Both the position numbers and the translations under genes were made by a program. Under the pieces are notes generated by a model. That model was not told the origin of the DNA. It did not search any database and saw nothing but the letters and a program-made list of their open reading frames with translations. Below are positions 8,022 through 16,733 of a stretch of 64,000 nucleotides of DNA, piece by piece. The DNA comes from Comamonadaceae bacterium. GTDB taxonomy: Bacteria; Pseudomonadota; Gammaproteobacteria; Burkholderiales; Rhodocyclaceae. The stretch spans positions 1-64,000 of the forward strand of contig JANLJE010000003.1 of the NCBI GenBank assembly GCA_029255645.1, given 5' to 3'. How positions within the stretch are numbered: the stretch's first letter is position 1; each line of letters begins with the position of its first letter.

Positions 8022-9578
8022 TCAAGCCAGCGTGATGAGGCCATCGGTGAATTGCAGGGCTTCTATCCCGTCCATTTGCACGGCAAGATGGCTGCCGACG
8101 AGTAGCACGCTGCCATCGGCCTGGGTTTGCCGTTGGGTATCGGTGCTCTGGAATCCGAAGATGATCTTGTCGTAGCCCGTGCCTCCGTCTATGTCATCAA
8201 AGCCGCCGGCGCCCAGATAGATGATGTCGTCTCCCGCGCCGGCGCGGATGAGGTTGTCGACGGAGTTGTCCCAGAGGGTGTCGCTGCCGCTGCCGGTGAA
8301 AACATTTTCGATGATGGCGCCCTGGGTAATGCCGAGGCTGTTTTCGCCGTTGTAGAGGTCGCTGTAGTTTGCCGTGACCTCCTGGCTGATCTTGTTGCGG
8401 AAACCGGCATCGGAGGCGCCTTGGGAGACTAGATCGGCCATGACTTTTGCGATGATGTCTTCCACGGGCTGCTGATTGACGGTGGAGAGGTTGCCGCTTT
8501 CGAGCTCGATGCGGCAGTCGCCTTGGGCATTGCTGAAGTCGAGGGTGTCCACGCCGCCGGCGTCCCAGAGGGTGAGGTATCCACCCTCGGCCATGGTGTA
8601 GGTGTCGTTGCCGGTGTGGGCGCTGCTCTCGGGGCCGTAGATGGCGTGCAGGGTCTGGACGTCAAGGAGGGAGAAGTTGGTGGCGTTGGCGGTGCTCTCG
8701 ACAAGATAGGAAACCCGATTGGACATGGCGTTCCACGTCGCATGAAACTCACTCGTCCTGTAGTCGGTGTAGGACATGAGGCTGAAGGCGGTGTTGTCCA
8801 GGCTCGCTGGCAGGGTGGCGCCGTCTTCAAAGGGGTGCTTGAGGCCCAGGGCGTGACCGAGTTCGTGCACGATGGTGCTGTAGCCGTAGTCGCCGGGGCC
8901 ATAGGCGGTCGTGGGGTCGTTGAAGCCCAGGAAGACGTCGCCGGCTTCGGGGGCGTTGCCGGGATATAGGGCAAAAGCGGCGACATCCGGGTCCATGTCG
9001 ACGACGTTGAAGCGGATGTCGCCGTTGCCGGGGACTTCCTGGAAGTCGAGGCCGATAAGGGGGTCGATGCTGGCCATGATGCTGCGCACGATGTATTTTT
9101 CGCTACTGTCGAGGCTGCGCCAGCCGTCGGTGAGGGCAGGATCGCTCCAGTATTCGGCAGGAATGCTGGTGTTGAAGCTGTAGGAGACGATGGCCTGCGC
9201 CCAGGCGGCGCCAGAGTCCAGGGTGTTTACATAAGGGGTGCTGAAGCTGGCGGTGGCGCTGTAGCCGGGGATGCTGTTGCTTTGTGCTTCGGCGAGCCCG
9301 GACAGGGGATTGCTTCCTGGGTCCTGGCTGATTTCCTGTTTGGCGGTGGCAACGGCGCTGGTCAGGTAGGTGAGGGGGACTTGCCCTTCCGGGGTGGCCT
9401 GACGTATCAGGGGAATGACCCCCAGGACAGTGGCAATCTGGGTGTCGGAATAAACATTGGCGGCCTGCATTTGATCCAGGCGCACGGCAAGAACCTGCTT
9501 GACAAGTGTAGACAGGGTGGTGACGCCAAGGTCCGTCGTGAGTTGGTCGAGTAGTGCTGTGCCGGTGATCTGGGCCAT
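8022..9578 (-). CDS. Serralysin-type (M10) RTX zinc metalloprotease
   Basis: A 518-residue protein. Residues about 110-300 form a metzincin catalytic domain: zinc-binding HELGHALGLKH with ligands His238, His242, His248 and catalytic Glu239, and a Met-turn SLMSYTDY around Met268. The C-terminal third carries RTX-like Asp/Gly repeats (GSGSDTL, GAGDDIIYLGAGG, GGTGYDKI) that normally bind calcium and aid type I secretion. There is no Sec signal. The N-terminal ~100 residues are a helical extension not typical of serralysins. An extracellular protease role is likely; maturation of the neighbouring surface proteins is inferred from position only. Confidence 0.85.
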   Translation of the reverse strand: MAQITGTALLDQLTTDLGVTTLSTLVKQVLAVRLDQMQAANVYSDTQIATVLGVIPLIRQATPEGQVPLTYLTSAVATAKQEISQDPGSNPLSGLAEAQSNSIPGYSATASFSTPYVNTLDSGAAWAQAIVSYSFNTSIPAEYWSDPALTDGWRSLDSSEKYIVRSIMASIDPLIGLDFQEVPGNGDIRFNVVDMDPDVAAFALYPGNAPEAGDVFLGFNDPTTAYGPGDYGYSTIVHELGHALGLKHPFEDGATLPASLDNTAFSLMSYTDYRTSEFHATWNAMSNRVSYLVESTANATNFSLLDVQTLHAIYGPESSAHTGNDTYTMAEGGYLTLWDAGGVDTLDFSNAQGDCRIELESGNLSTVNQQPVEDIIAKVMADLVSQGASDAGFRNKISQEVTANYSDLYNGENSLGITQGAIIENVFTGSGSDTLWDNSVDNLIRAGAGDDIIYLGAGGFDDIDGGTGYDKIIFGFQSTDTQRQTQADGSVLLVGSHLAVQMDGIEALQFTDGLITLA

Positions 9579-9615
9579 GATGCCTCCTTGCTGATGGGAT
9601 GGTGACTGCCGCAGG

Positions 9616-9659
9616 GGCCGCCGGTCTCAGCCTGGTAGGTGCGGCAGAGACCGGCGGCC
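9616..9659. terminator. Strong hairpin between DUF4214 gene and metalloprotease gene
   Basis: A 13-bp perfect stem (GGCCGCCGGTCTC with its complement) around an 18-nt loop, between two minus-strand genes. There is no T-run after it, so it is either a weak terminator, an RNA-stabilising structure or an intergenic palindrome. Confidence 0.4.
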
Positions 9660-9706
9660 CGTGTCATGAGAACTTCTTGCCGGCAAGCCGGTGAAAGAAG
9701 GCGGGC

Positions 9707-10822
9707 TTAGAGCATGATGATGTTTGCCCCCTGGGTGTCGATCATCTGCTTTACCGTGCCAATGATCTCCAGGTAGGACTCGGCCATGCTGTTTTGGATG
9801 TCCGGGGTGATGGGGACTTGTTGCTCGAAGCGGGTGCTGATTTCATTGAAGAAATCCGCGACCTGCCCGGCGGCGCGGTAGATTTCGGCAGGATTGGCGA
9901 GGGCGTCGCCGAACTGCTCGTAGATCGCTTCGAGAGGGCTGATGTCGGCTTCTGTCATGCGGCTTGCGGCTTGCAGCAGGTAATCCAGCCCGGTCAGGGT
10001 GAGGGAGTTTTGATAGAGGCTCTCGCCGCCGAATTCGACCTGGCCATCCCGGTCCAGATCGGCGCCGGCGTCGCGCATGCTGGCCCAGATGCTTTCAGAA
10101 AATTCGAGCGTGCCTTGCTGCTGCAAGGCCGGCAACAGCCCGGCAAAGGCGGCTTGTTCGCCATCCGGGGTGGTGCCTCCGGGGAAGAATGTTTGATCGA
10201 GGCTATCGACCAGCGCCGTGATGCGGGTCTGCAGGCTGTCATACAAGGGGTCCTGGCCCGGGTTTTGCACGGTGGGCGCGAACTGGTATTGCATGGGCCG
10301 TCCCAGCAGGTTTTCCAGCTCTGTCTTCAGGCTCTCCACGGCTTGCACGACGGAATGATCTTCCGGGCCGACGCGGGCCGTCCAGTCCGCGAGATTTCCG
10401 GCGTCGAGACTGATGCCGTTGGCGGCTTGAAAATCGACCATATGCTGGCTGAAGCTGAGTTTGTTCAGGAGGGTGTCCTTGCCGGACGTGCCTTCCGGGG
10501 TCCCCTGGGCGGCCTGTACCATCTGATCGAGCAAGTCGCCGCGGGACAGGCCTTGGGCCAGCCGCCCTTCCCAGTAACCCCCATCGTCCGGGGTCTTGCC
10601 AAACAAGGTGGCATAGAGGTTGGCGATATAGTCGCCGGCGGACTGTTGCGGTTCATATCCGGCTTGGTGTACCACGGGCAATTCCAGGAAGCGATTGACG
10701 AGGTCGGCCATATCCCAACTGCGGCTGCCGGCTTCCTGCTTCCAGTAGTTGAAGCCTTCGAGGTCGGGGGCGCGACCGAACATGGTGTAGTAAACCTTGA
10801 TGATGTCGAGATCGGATAGCAT
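9707..10822 (-). CDS. DUF4214-domain protein
   Basis: A 371-residue acidic protein without signal peptide. Two N-terminal DUF4214 units are visible (IIKVYYTMFGRAPDLEGFNYW at about 7-27 and IANLYATLFGKTPDDGGYW at about 66-84). The rest is helical, with an EF-hand-like stretch around DRDGQ (DAGADLDRDGQVEF). DUF4214 modules are typical of type I secreted surface proteins in proteobacteria. It lies between the two metalloprotease genes in the same orientation, separated from each by about 130-160 bp, so each is probably transcribed individually. Possibly a substrate or accessory subunit of the surface layer. Confidence 0.75.
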   Translation of the reverse strand: MLSDLDIIKVYYTMFGRAPDLEGFNYWKQEAGSRSWDMADLVNRFLELPVVHQAGYEPQQSAGDYIANLYATLFGKTPDDGGYWEGRLAQGLSRGDLLDQMVQAAQGTPEGTSGKDTLLNKLSFSQHMVDFQAANGISLDAGNLADWTARVGPEDHSVVQAVESLKTELENLLGRPMQYQFAPTVQNPGQDPLYDSLQTRITALVDSLDQTFFPGGTTPDGEQAAFAGLLPALQQQGTLEFSESIWASMRDAGADLDRDGQVEFGGESLYQNSLTLTGLDYLLQAASRMTEADISPLEAIYEQFGDALANPAEIYRAAGQVADFFNEISTRFEQQVPITPDIQNSMAESYLEIIGTVKQMIDTQGANIIML

Positions 10823-10979
10823 GACAAACTCCTGTTGAAAAATGGCATCTTGTCATGACTGCATTGTTTTTCCAAGCCCGGTTTGCGGGGCGCAGGCAGG
10901 TCGCACGACGCAGGCTCGCGGCCGGCCGGCCGACGGCGCAGGTGCGGCGCGGTCGGCGGCATGGGGGGGCAGAGCGGGG

Positions 10980-12512
10980 TCAGAGTGCCAGGGTTTCCGG
11001 GGCTATGCCGATGAGGGCCAGGGCCGGTGCGATGCTGTCCGGGCTGACGGCCGCGGCAATTGCCATGCCCTGGCGGATGGCTTCTTCAGGGCTGGGGTAG
11101 TCAAGCCCCATTTCGACTGCAAGGAGGTTGGCAAGCTGGGCCTTGTTGTCGAGCAGGTCCGCAACCCAGCCCCAGTCCGGGTCTGCCTTGAAGGTGTGGG
11201 CGGACTGGAGAATGTCTTTGACCAGCGCTCCGCGGCTGGCTTTGCCTTCTGCCAGGGCGGCACTCCAGTAGGCCAGCCCTTGCGGGTCCGCGCCTTCGCT
11301 TCGCCCCAGGACGTTCTGGTAGATCTTGTTGATGAAGTCGGCGGGCGTCATGCCGGCATGGTAGCCGGTGAGGTCCCCCGCTTCGACCCCGGCGGCGTAG
11401 AAGCTGTCGGCGATGGCATCGAGGCTGGTGCCCGATTGCTGGCGGCCGATCCAGTATTCCAGACCGCTGGCATCGGGCGTGCGGTTGAAAAATGCAAGGT
11501 AGAGTTCTTCGAGCAGCATCAAGTCCGCCGGGGCCATGTTCCTGGCCGCCGATTGGACCGTGAGGTTGATGTCGTAGTCGGAAAAGGAAATTTTTTCGAT
11601 GCCGTCGATGAGGTCCTTGCCGGCCCAGCCTTGCAGGTCTTCAACAAAGTAGTACGCGTCGCCTTGGTGACTGATGCGGTATCGGGCCAGCTCGCCCGGG
11701 CAGATGAGGGTGTCGCGCCCGCCCAGGCCATTGAGCCATTCCGGCCCGAGGCCATCGAGGATTTCATCGTTGGCCGCGGTGAAGCGGTGCTCGAGGGAGC
11801 CTTCCGGCGGGGTGAGGGTGGGCCCATTCCAGGAGTTGAAGCCATAGCTGCCGCCCAAGCCATCCCGGCCGTAAATCCAGTCGAGCGCGAGCCGGTCGAA
11901 GGGACGGAATTGGTCGTAATGGCCGCCTTGATCTGTGTATGACATGACGGTGTTGGCGGTGTTGTCGTAGCGCGCAGGAAGGGGATACGCGCCTTCGAAG
12001 GGATGCCCGAGGCCGAGGGCGTGGCCGATTTCATGCAGCAGGTATTCATAACCCGGGGAGCCGGGGGTGGGATTGGCGGTTTGACGGGAAAATTCCTGGT
12101 TATCCAGGAAGACGAAGGCGTCGCCGCTGAATCCGGTCAGGATGTCGTTCGCGGTGTAGGTGTAGGCGTAGGAGGTCCGGCACAAGCCGGCAAGATCGGC
12201 CCCCAGCAGGTTGCCCGTGGCAAAGTGCAGGTCTGCTACCGCAGGATCGGTGATTTCAATGAAGCGGATTCCGGTGAGTTCCGCGGCATGGGTCAGTATC
12301 CGGTAAGCGGCATTTTTCTGAGGGCCGGTGAAGGGACTGAGCTGGGATGAGCCGGCTGCTTTGACGATTTCACTGCCCAGATCAAAGGTGAAGTAGAGGC
12401 AGTCGCGCGCCGGGGTAAGGTAGTTCCAGTCGATGAGGGTTTCGGACAAGAGGCTGTCGACCCGCCAGTCGCCGGAATAGTCGATTGAAGTGGCCTGCTT
12501 GACGGTTGCCAT
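10980..12512 (-). CDS. M10-type metalloprotease with C-terminal DUF4214 repeats
   Basis: A 510-residue protein. The ATG at 12512 is preceded by GAGGAG; the frame continues upstream but encodes proline/arginine-rich antisense sequence. The zinc site HEIGHALGLGH (His160, Glu161, His164, His170) and Met-turn VMSYTD (Met190) define a serralysin-like catalytic domain. Around 255-280 there is a degenerate RTX-like segment (NDEILDGLGPEWLNGLGGRDTL). Residues from about 350 onward hold DUF4214 units (LAFFNRTPDASGLEYW and YQNVLGRSEGADPQGLAYW). A protease joined to the same domain found in the big surface protein suggests both are targeted to the same layer or exported the same way. Confidence 0.85.
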   Translation of the reverse strand: MATVKQATSIDYSGDWRVDSLLSETLIDWNYLTPARDCLYFTFDLGSEIVKAAGSSQLSPFTGPQKNAAYRILTHAAELTGIRFIEITDPAVADLHFATGNLLGADLAGLCRTSYAYTYTANDILTGFSGDAFVFLDNQEFSRQTANPTPGSPGYEYLLHEIGHALGLGHPFEGAYPLPARYDNTANTVMSYTDQGGHYDQFRPFDRLALDWIYGRDGLGGSYGFNSWNGPTLTPPEGSLEHRFTAANDEILDGLGPEWLNGLGGRDTLICPGELARYRISHQGDAYYFVEDLQGWAGKDLIDGIEKISFSDYDINLTVQSAARNMAPADLMLLEELYLAFFNRTPDASGLEYWIGRQQSGTSLDAIADSFYAAGVEAGDLTGYHAGMTPADFINKIYQNVLGRSEGADPQGLAYWSAALAEGKASRGALVKDILQSAHTFKADPDWGWVADLLDNKAQLANLLAVEMGLDYPSPEEAIRQGMAIAAAVSPDSIAPALALIGIAPETLAL

Positions 12513-12655
12513 GGGACTCCTCGAGGGCTGGGTATGGAATTTGAAGGGCAGGAAAAGGCGGTGGCTGGCGCGGGGCGGTGTCTGGCGCGGGAGGGTAATG
12601 CAAAATCGATCAATCAGGAAGGGGGATGAGGGTGGCGTGAGGGTGGCGCTGCGGT

Positions 12656-13690
12656 TCAGGGGGCGCGCCGGGCGCGGAGGCGGTGGCGTAGGGCGAGGCA
12701 GGGGCGTTCGATGTAGCGCTGGCTGGCCCAGGCGAGGAGGAGGCTGAGGGCGAGAAAGCAGGGGAGCTGGGTGAGGGGGACGCCCGCGGGAAAGAGGGCC
12801 CAGTAGAGGAGGAAGTGGTTGAGAAAAACGCCGTAGGAGAGGTTGCCGGCGAGTTCGTCCCAGGGGTGGCGGGGGCGTTGGGCGAGGCTTTGCAGGAGGG
12901 GCAGGGTGAGGCCAAGGCCCAGGAGGATTTCCCGGTTGTAGGGTTGCATGAGGCTGCCGCTGCGCGCGGCGAGGAGGGCGGCAAGGAGGGCGGCAAGGAG
13001 GGTGAGGCCGACGAGCCCCCAGGCGGCTTTGGGCCGGGCGCGGCGGTGCAGGTGCTGGAGCAGGGCGCCCAGAAAGAAGTAGACGAGGATGCCGGGGTGG
13101 AGGCGGTAGCCGAACCAGTCGCTCTGGATCTGGCCGAGTAGGGCCAGGCCAAGGGTGAGGAGGGCGGGGAGGAAAAGGCCGAGGATGCGCCTTGGCCAGC
13201 CCAGCACGAAGGGGGCGAGGAGGTAGAACTGGACTTCGGCGCCGAGGGACCAGGCGGGGGGGATGAGGGTGAAGCGGTCGCTCCCGTTCCACATGTAGTA
13301 GTTGAGCGGGATGAGGAGGAGGTTGTCGAGGTATTGAAGGTATTGGAGCAGGCCGGGCGGGGCATGAGGATCACGGAGATCACGAAAGCCCTGGAGGTGG
13401 TAGGCCAGGCTGGGGTTGTCAGGGAGGCTCGGGGTGAGGCGGTACCAGAGGAGGACGAGCAGGGCGTAAAAGAGGTATTGCGGCATGAGGCGGGCGGCGC
13501 GGTCGAGGTAGAAGGCGCCGGCATCGCGGGGGCGGGGGTAGTGGCGGGCAAGGAGGCCGGCCATGACGTAGCCGGAGATGAGGTAGAAGCCGACTACGGC
13601 GCTGACGCCGGGATTGATGCCGGCGATGCGGTAGCCGAGGTGGCTTGCGGCAACCGCCAGGGCAAGGCAAAGACGTAGGGTGCCGAGCAT
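12656..13690 (-). CDS. Acyltransferase-3 family membrane protein (OafA-like)
   Basis: A 344-residue polytopic protein with about ten hydrophobic segments. The family marks are an early GFYLISGYVM motif and the RAARLMPQY motif, the equivalent of R-x10-H/RxxRI in acyltransferase-3 enzymes; the C-terminus is basic. Such proteins transfer acetyl or other acyl groups to sugars of O-antigen or exopolysaccharide at the inner membrane. It is the last gene of the polysaccharide operon, 6 bp after the DUF6311 gene, so decoration of the exported glycan is the likely role. Confidence 0.8.
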   Translation of the reverse strand: MLGTLRLCLALAVAASHLGYRIAGINPGVSAVVGFYLISGYVMAGLLARHYPRPRDAGAFYLDRAARLMPQYLFYALLVLLWYRLTPSLPDNPSLAYHLQGFRDLRDPHAPPGLLQYLQYLDNLLLIPLNYYMWNGSDRFTLIPPAWSLGAEVQFYLLAPFVLGWPRRILGLFLPALLTLGLALLGQIQSDWFGYRLHPGILVYFFLGALLQHLHRRARPKAAWGLVGLTLLAALLAALLAARSGSLMQPYNREILLGLGLTLPLLQSLAQRPRHPWDELAGNLSYGVFLNHFLLYWALFPAGVPLTQLPCFLALSLLLAWASQRYIERPCLALRHRLRARRAP

Positions 13691-13696
13691 GGCGGG

Positions 13697-15358
13697 TCAG
13701 GGGCGCGGCAGGGCCGGCAAGACGGCGTAGCCATCGAGGTGGAGGAGCTCGGCCTGCCATTGCGGCGGCAGGATGGAGAGCCCGGCGGCGCTGGGGAAGA
13801 CGTAGAGGGTGTCCGGTTCGCGCCTTCCCTGGGCGAGGCGGGCGGCCTGTTGCTGGCCATGGGCTTCGGCCTGTCCGGCCTTGGCCCGGGCGAGATGGGC
13901 GGCATTGGTGGCAAGACGATGCCGGGCGGCAAGGTGCGCAAAGGGGATGTAGAGGTCTTCCATGGGCGGGTGCGGCGGGATCAGGATCAGCCGCTTTGCT
14001 CCGGCGGCGAGCGCCTCCCACTGGGGCGAGACGAGCGGGTTTGCCCAGTGCTGGCGGCGTTCCATGAGGCCGCGCAGTTCCTGGTATTTTTGGGTCTGGT
14101 CGGCGACTTGGAGCAGGAGGGCGGCGGCGAGCAGCCAGCGGGCACGGGGCGCCGGCAGGTAGCGGATGAGGCAGGCGAGCACGCCAAGATAGAGGAGGTA
14201 AAAGAGCGGCCAGCCCAGCCGGCCGCTCGCCCGGAATACGGCCAGGGCCTGATGGAGGGTTGCAGGCAGGGGAAGGGTGACGAGGTGGTATTTGCCCACC
14301 ATGATCTTGTTGGAGAGGGCGAGCAGCCAGAAGAGGAGCGTTACCCCGAGGAGGGGCCAGTGCCGGCGCAGCAGGGGTTTGAGGGGGAGATCGGGGATGA
14401 CGAGGCAGACCGCCAGGGCCATGGCGGCGAGGATGAGCATGCCGGCGCCGAGGTAGGCGAGCCCTTCGTATTGTCCGTAGGGCAGGAAGTCGGGGTGAAA
14501 ATCATGCGGCTTGAGAAAGCGGGAGGCGCCCCAGATGGGATCGAACCAGGTGAGGGCATTCATCGAGTAGTAGCCGTAGCCTGAGCCGGCCATGCCGCCG
14601 CTCGCGCCGCCCAAATAGCCCGCCTGCCAGAGAAGGAGAAGGAGGAGGGCGACGAGGGCGAAGCCTTCGCGCAGGAGCTGCAAGCGGGTATGGCTGCGCA
14701 GCACCCAGCCCGCTTGCAGCGCCGAGGCCGACATCAGGCCAAGCACCATGAGGAGAAGATAGGGGTGGATGAGCGCGGCGAGGCTTCCCCATACTCCCCA
14801 CGATTGCCAGCGCCAGCCGTCGAGGCAGGTTTTGAGGCCGGCCAGGATCAGCCATTGCGCCATCAGGGATTCGTGGCCATGACCACGAAAGAGGAGCGGC
14901 GGGCTGAGGATGAAGAAGGCGGCTCCGAAAAGGCGCAAGAGGCGGTCTGCGGTGAGGCGGGCGAGGAGTTGCAGGCCGAAAATACCATTCAGGATGAAGC
15001 AGGCCAGCATCCAGAGGCCGAAATACTGGAAGTTTTCCGGCAGCCAGGGCGAGAACGGCTTGAGTAGCAGCGCCAGGAGGGGGATGGCGTCGGTCAGGGC
15101 GATGGAACTGCCCTCGGGCAGGCCAAAGCCGGCGATATGCCCCAAGGGCCATTGCCAGGCTTCATTCCGGAAGAAATACCAGCCCAGGTAGTGCTGCGCC
15201 GGGTCGCCGGAAAGGAGCCAGGCGGTGTTGCGCGGGTCGAGCGTCGCCGAACCGAAGGCATGGAGATAGAGGAGGGTGGCAAAGAGGGCGAGGAGGAGCC
15301 ATTCGGCGAGGCGAGGCTCGGCAAGCGGGGCGACGGGGGCGGCGGGGAGGGTTGTCAT
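13697..15358 (-). CDS. DUF6311-like polytopic membrane protein, probable GT-C type glycosyltransferase
   Basis: A 553-residue protein with about ten to twelve transmembrane helices, a long first periplasmic segment (SGDPAQHYLGWYFFRNEAWQWPLG) and a soluble C-terminal part (about 430-553). The early Asp-containing loop and overall layout are those of DUF6311 and related GT-C polyprenyl-sugar-dependent transferases. It directly abuts the flippase gene upstream (stop then ATG with no gap) and follows the GT2 gene. This gives a GtrB-flippase-GtrC-like set that would add a side-chain sugar to the glycan in the periplasm. Substrate unknown. Confidence 0.65.
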   Translation of the reverse strand: MTTLPAAPVAPLAEPRLAEWLLLALFATLLYLHAFGSATLDPRNTAWLLSGDPAQHYLGWYFFRNEAWQWPLGHIAGFGLPEGSSIALTDAIPLLALLLKPFSPWLPENFQYFGLWMLACFILNGIFGLQLLARLTADRLLRLFGAAFFILSPPLLFRGHGHESLMAQWLILAGLKTCLDGWRWQSWGVWGSLAALIHPYLLLMVLGLMSASALQAGWVLRSHTRLQLLREGFALVALLLLLLWQAGYLGGASGGMAGSGYGYYSMNALTWFDPIWGASRFLKPHDFHPDFLPYGQYEGLAYLGAGMLILAAMALAVCLVIPDLPLKPLLRRHWPLLGVTLLFWLLALSNKIMVGKYHLVTLPLPATLHQALAVFRASGRLGWPLFYLLYLGVLACLIRYLPAPRARWLLAAALLLQVADQTQKYQELRGLMERRQHWANPLVSPQWEALAAGAKRLILIPPHPPMEDLYIPFAHLAARHRLATNAAHLARAKAGQAEAHGQQQAARLAQGRREPDTLYVFPSAAGLSILPPQWQAELLHLDGYAVLPALPRP

Positions 15359-15694
15359 TCAGGCGCTCCGGGACAAGAGGGCGATACCGAGCACGATCAG
15401 GATCATGCCGCCTAGTTTGTCGAGGGTGAAGGATTCGGCGAACAGCAGGACGGCGGCGACATTGACGACGAGGAAGATGGCGCCTGCCATCAGGGGGGAG
15501 ATGAGGCTCAAGGGGTAGTCGGCATAGATCCGCAGGGTGAGGAGAAAGGCGATGCCGTAAAGGCCGATGCCGCAGAGCACGGGCCAGGAGAACAGGGACT
15601 GGAGGCGCAGCTCGGTGGTGGCGCCGAGTTTCAGGGCGACCTGGGCCGCGGCATTGCAGAGGACGGTGAGCCCTACCCAGAACAGGGATTTCAT
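15359..15694 (-). CDS. Small SMR/EamA-type membrane protein, probable lipid-linked sugar flippase
   Basis: A 111-residue protein with four hydrophobic helices and the small-multidrug-resistance/EamA look (CNAAAQVALKLGA, LSLISPLMAGAIFLVVNVAAVLLFAE). ArnE/ArnF-type members flip undecaprenyl-phosphate aminoarabinose. Here the partner genes are a DPM1/GtrB-like GT2 upstream and a GT-C-like protein downstream, so flipping of an undecaprenyl-phosphate sugar is the best guess. I take the ATG at 15694, just beyond the stop of the GT2 gene; another ATG at 15727 would overlap that gene by 23 bp. Confidence 0.7.
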   Translation of the reverse strand: MKSLFWVGLTVLCNAAAQVALKLGATTELRLQSLFSWPVLCGIGLYGIAFLLTLRIYADYPLSLISPLMAGAIFLVVNVAAVLLFAESFTLDKLGGMILIVLGIALLSRSA

Positions 15695-15704
15695 GGCGGC
15701 GGCC

Positions 15705-16733
15705 TCATGTGTTCCGGTGTTTGCCATGGGGGGAGGGCCGGGGCTTGATGAGGTAGAGCGGCCGCGCTTTGATTTCTTCGTAGATGCGGGCGAGGTAATG
15801 GCCGATGATGCCGAGGCTCAGCATCAGGGTGCCGCTAAAGAAAATCATGAGGAGGATCACGGTGGTAAAGCCGTCGAGGGCCTCGCCCCGGATTTTCTGG
15901 TAGAGCGCGATGACGCCAAAAACGAGGCCGACCAAGAGGCTTACGAGGCCGCACCCGGAGATGAATTGCAGCGGCAGGGCGGAAAAGGTGGTGATGTTAC
16001 GCAGGGCATAGCGGAGCAGCTTGAGCCGGTTCCAGCGGCTCTCGCCGCCGGCCCGCGGCGGCACTTCGAAGGTCAGCCGCGCCGTGGGGTAATCCATCCA
16101 CTGGATGAGGCCACGAAAGAAGCGCTCCCGTTCATGCAGCTGCCGGTATTGCTCGAGCACGACTTTGTCGAGCAGCTTGAAATCGGATTGGCCGCGCAGG
16201 TCGAGATCGGCAAGGGCATGGAACAGCCGATAAAAGAGAAGGGCAAAGCAGCGGCTCGAAAGGCTTTCCTGGCCGCGCTTATCCTTGACCGCCTCGACGA
16301 CCCGGTAGCCGGCGCGCCAGGCATCGACCATGGCGGGGATCATTTCGGGCGGGTGCTGCAAGTCGCTATCGAGCAGGACGACGGCCGCGGCATCGGAGCG
16401 CGCCTGATCGAGCCCGGCGGAGATGGCCGCTTCCTTGCCGAAATTGCGCGTCAAGCTGAGATAGCGGGCGCGCGGCTCGCCGGCGCAAAAGCGTTCGAGC
16501 GCGGCGGCGGTATCGTCCTGGGAGCCATCGTCGATGACCAGGAGGCGAAGCTGATAGGGGGCAGCGTCCGTGGGGGCGAAATCGTTGGGGGCAGCGTCCG
16601 TGGGCGGCGCCGCCCTGTGCAGGATCTCGCGCAGGTGCGCTGCGATGACGCCCCCTTCGTTGAAGACGGGGATGATGAGTTCGATGAGCGGCGGGGTGGG
16701 TAAAGCGGGGGGCAAGGGGGCGGGCGGATTCAT
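15705..16733 (-). CDS. GT2 glycosyltransferase with C-terminal membrane helices (GtrB/ArnC-like)
   Basis: A 342-residue protein. Its ATG at 16733 overlaps the stop of the upstream glycosyltransferase as ATGA. The GT-A domain starts with LIIPVFNEGGVI and includes VIDDGSQDDT and LLDSDLQHPPEMIP (DXD-type metal site). Two transmembrane helices at about 235-310 (LQFISGCGLVSLLVGLVFG; FTTVILLMIFFSGTLMLSLG) are those of polyprenyl-phosphate glycosyltransferases. It probably loads a sugar onto undecaprenyl phosphate on the cytoplasmic face. In the N-terminal part a roughly 20-bp DNA repeat (near 16558-16605) encodes PTDAAP twice, a recent small expansion between two strands of the fold. Confidence 0.8.
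   Translation of the reverse strand: MNPPAPLPPALPTPPLIELIIPVFNEGGVIAAHLREILHRAAPPTDAAPNDFAPTDAAPYQLRLLVIDDGSQDDTAAALERFCAGEPRARYLSLTRNFGKEAAISAGLDQARSDAAAVVLLDSDLQHPPEMIPAMVDAWRAGYRVVEAVKDKRGQESLSSRCFALLFYRLFHALADLDLRGQSDFKLLDKVVLEQYRQLHERERFFRGLIQWMDYPTARLTFEVPPRAGGESRWNRLKLLRYALRNITTFSALPLQFISGCGLVSLLVGLVFGVIALYQKIRGEALDGFTTVILLMIFFSGTLMLSLGIIGHYLARIYEEIKARPLYLIKPRPSPHGKHRNT

Noticed and set aside
12513..13292. N-terminal extension of the DUF4214 metalloprotease by 260 codons
   Set aside because: The extension is Pro/Arg-rich antisense of the acyltransferase gene; the ATG at 12512 has GAGGAG and starts the conserved sequence.
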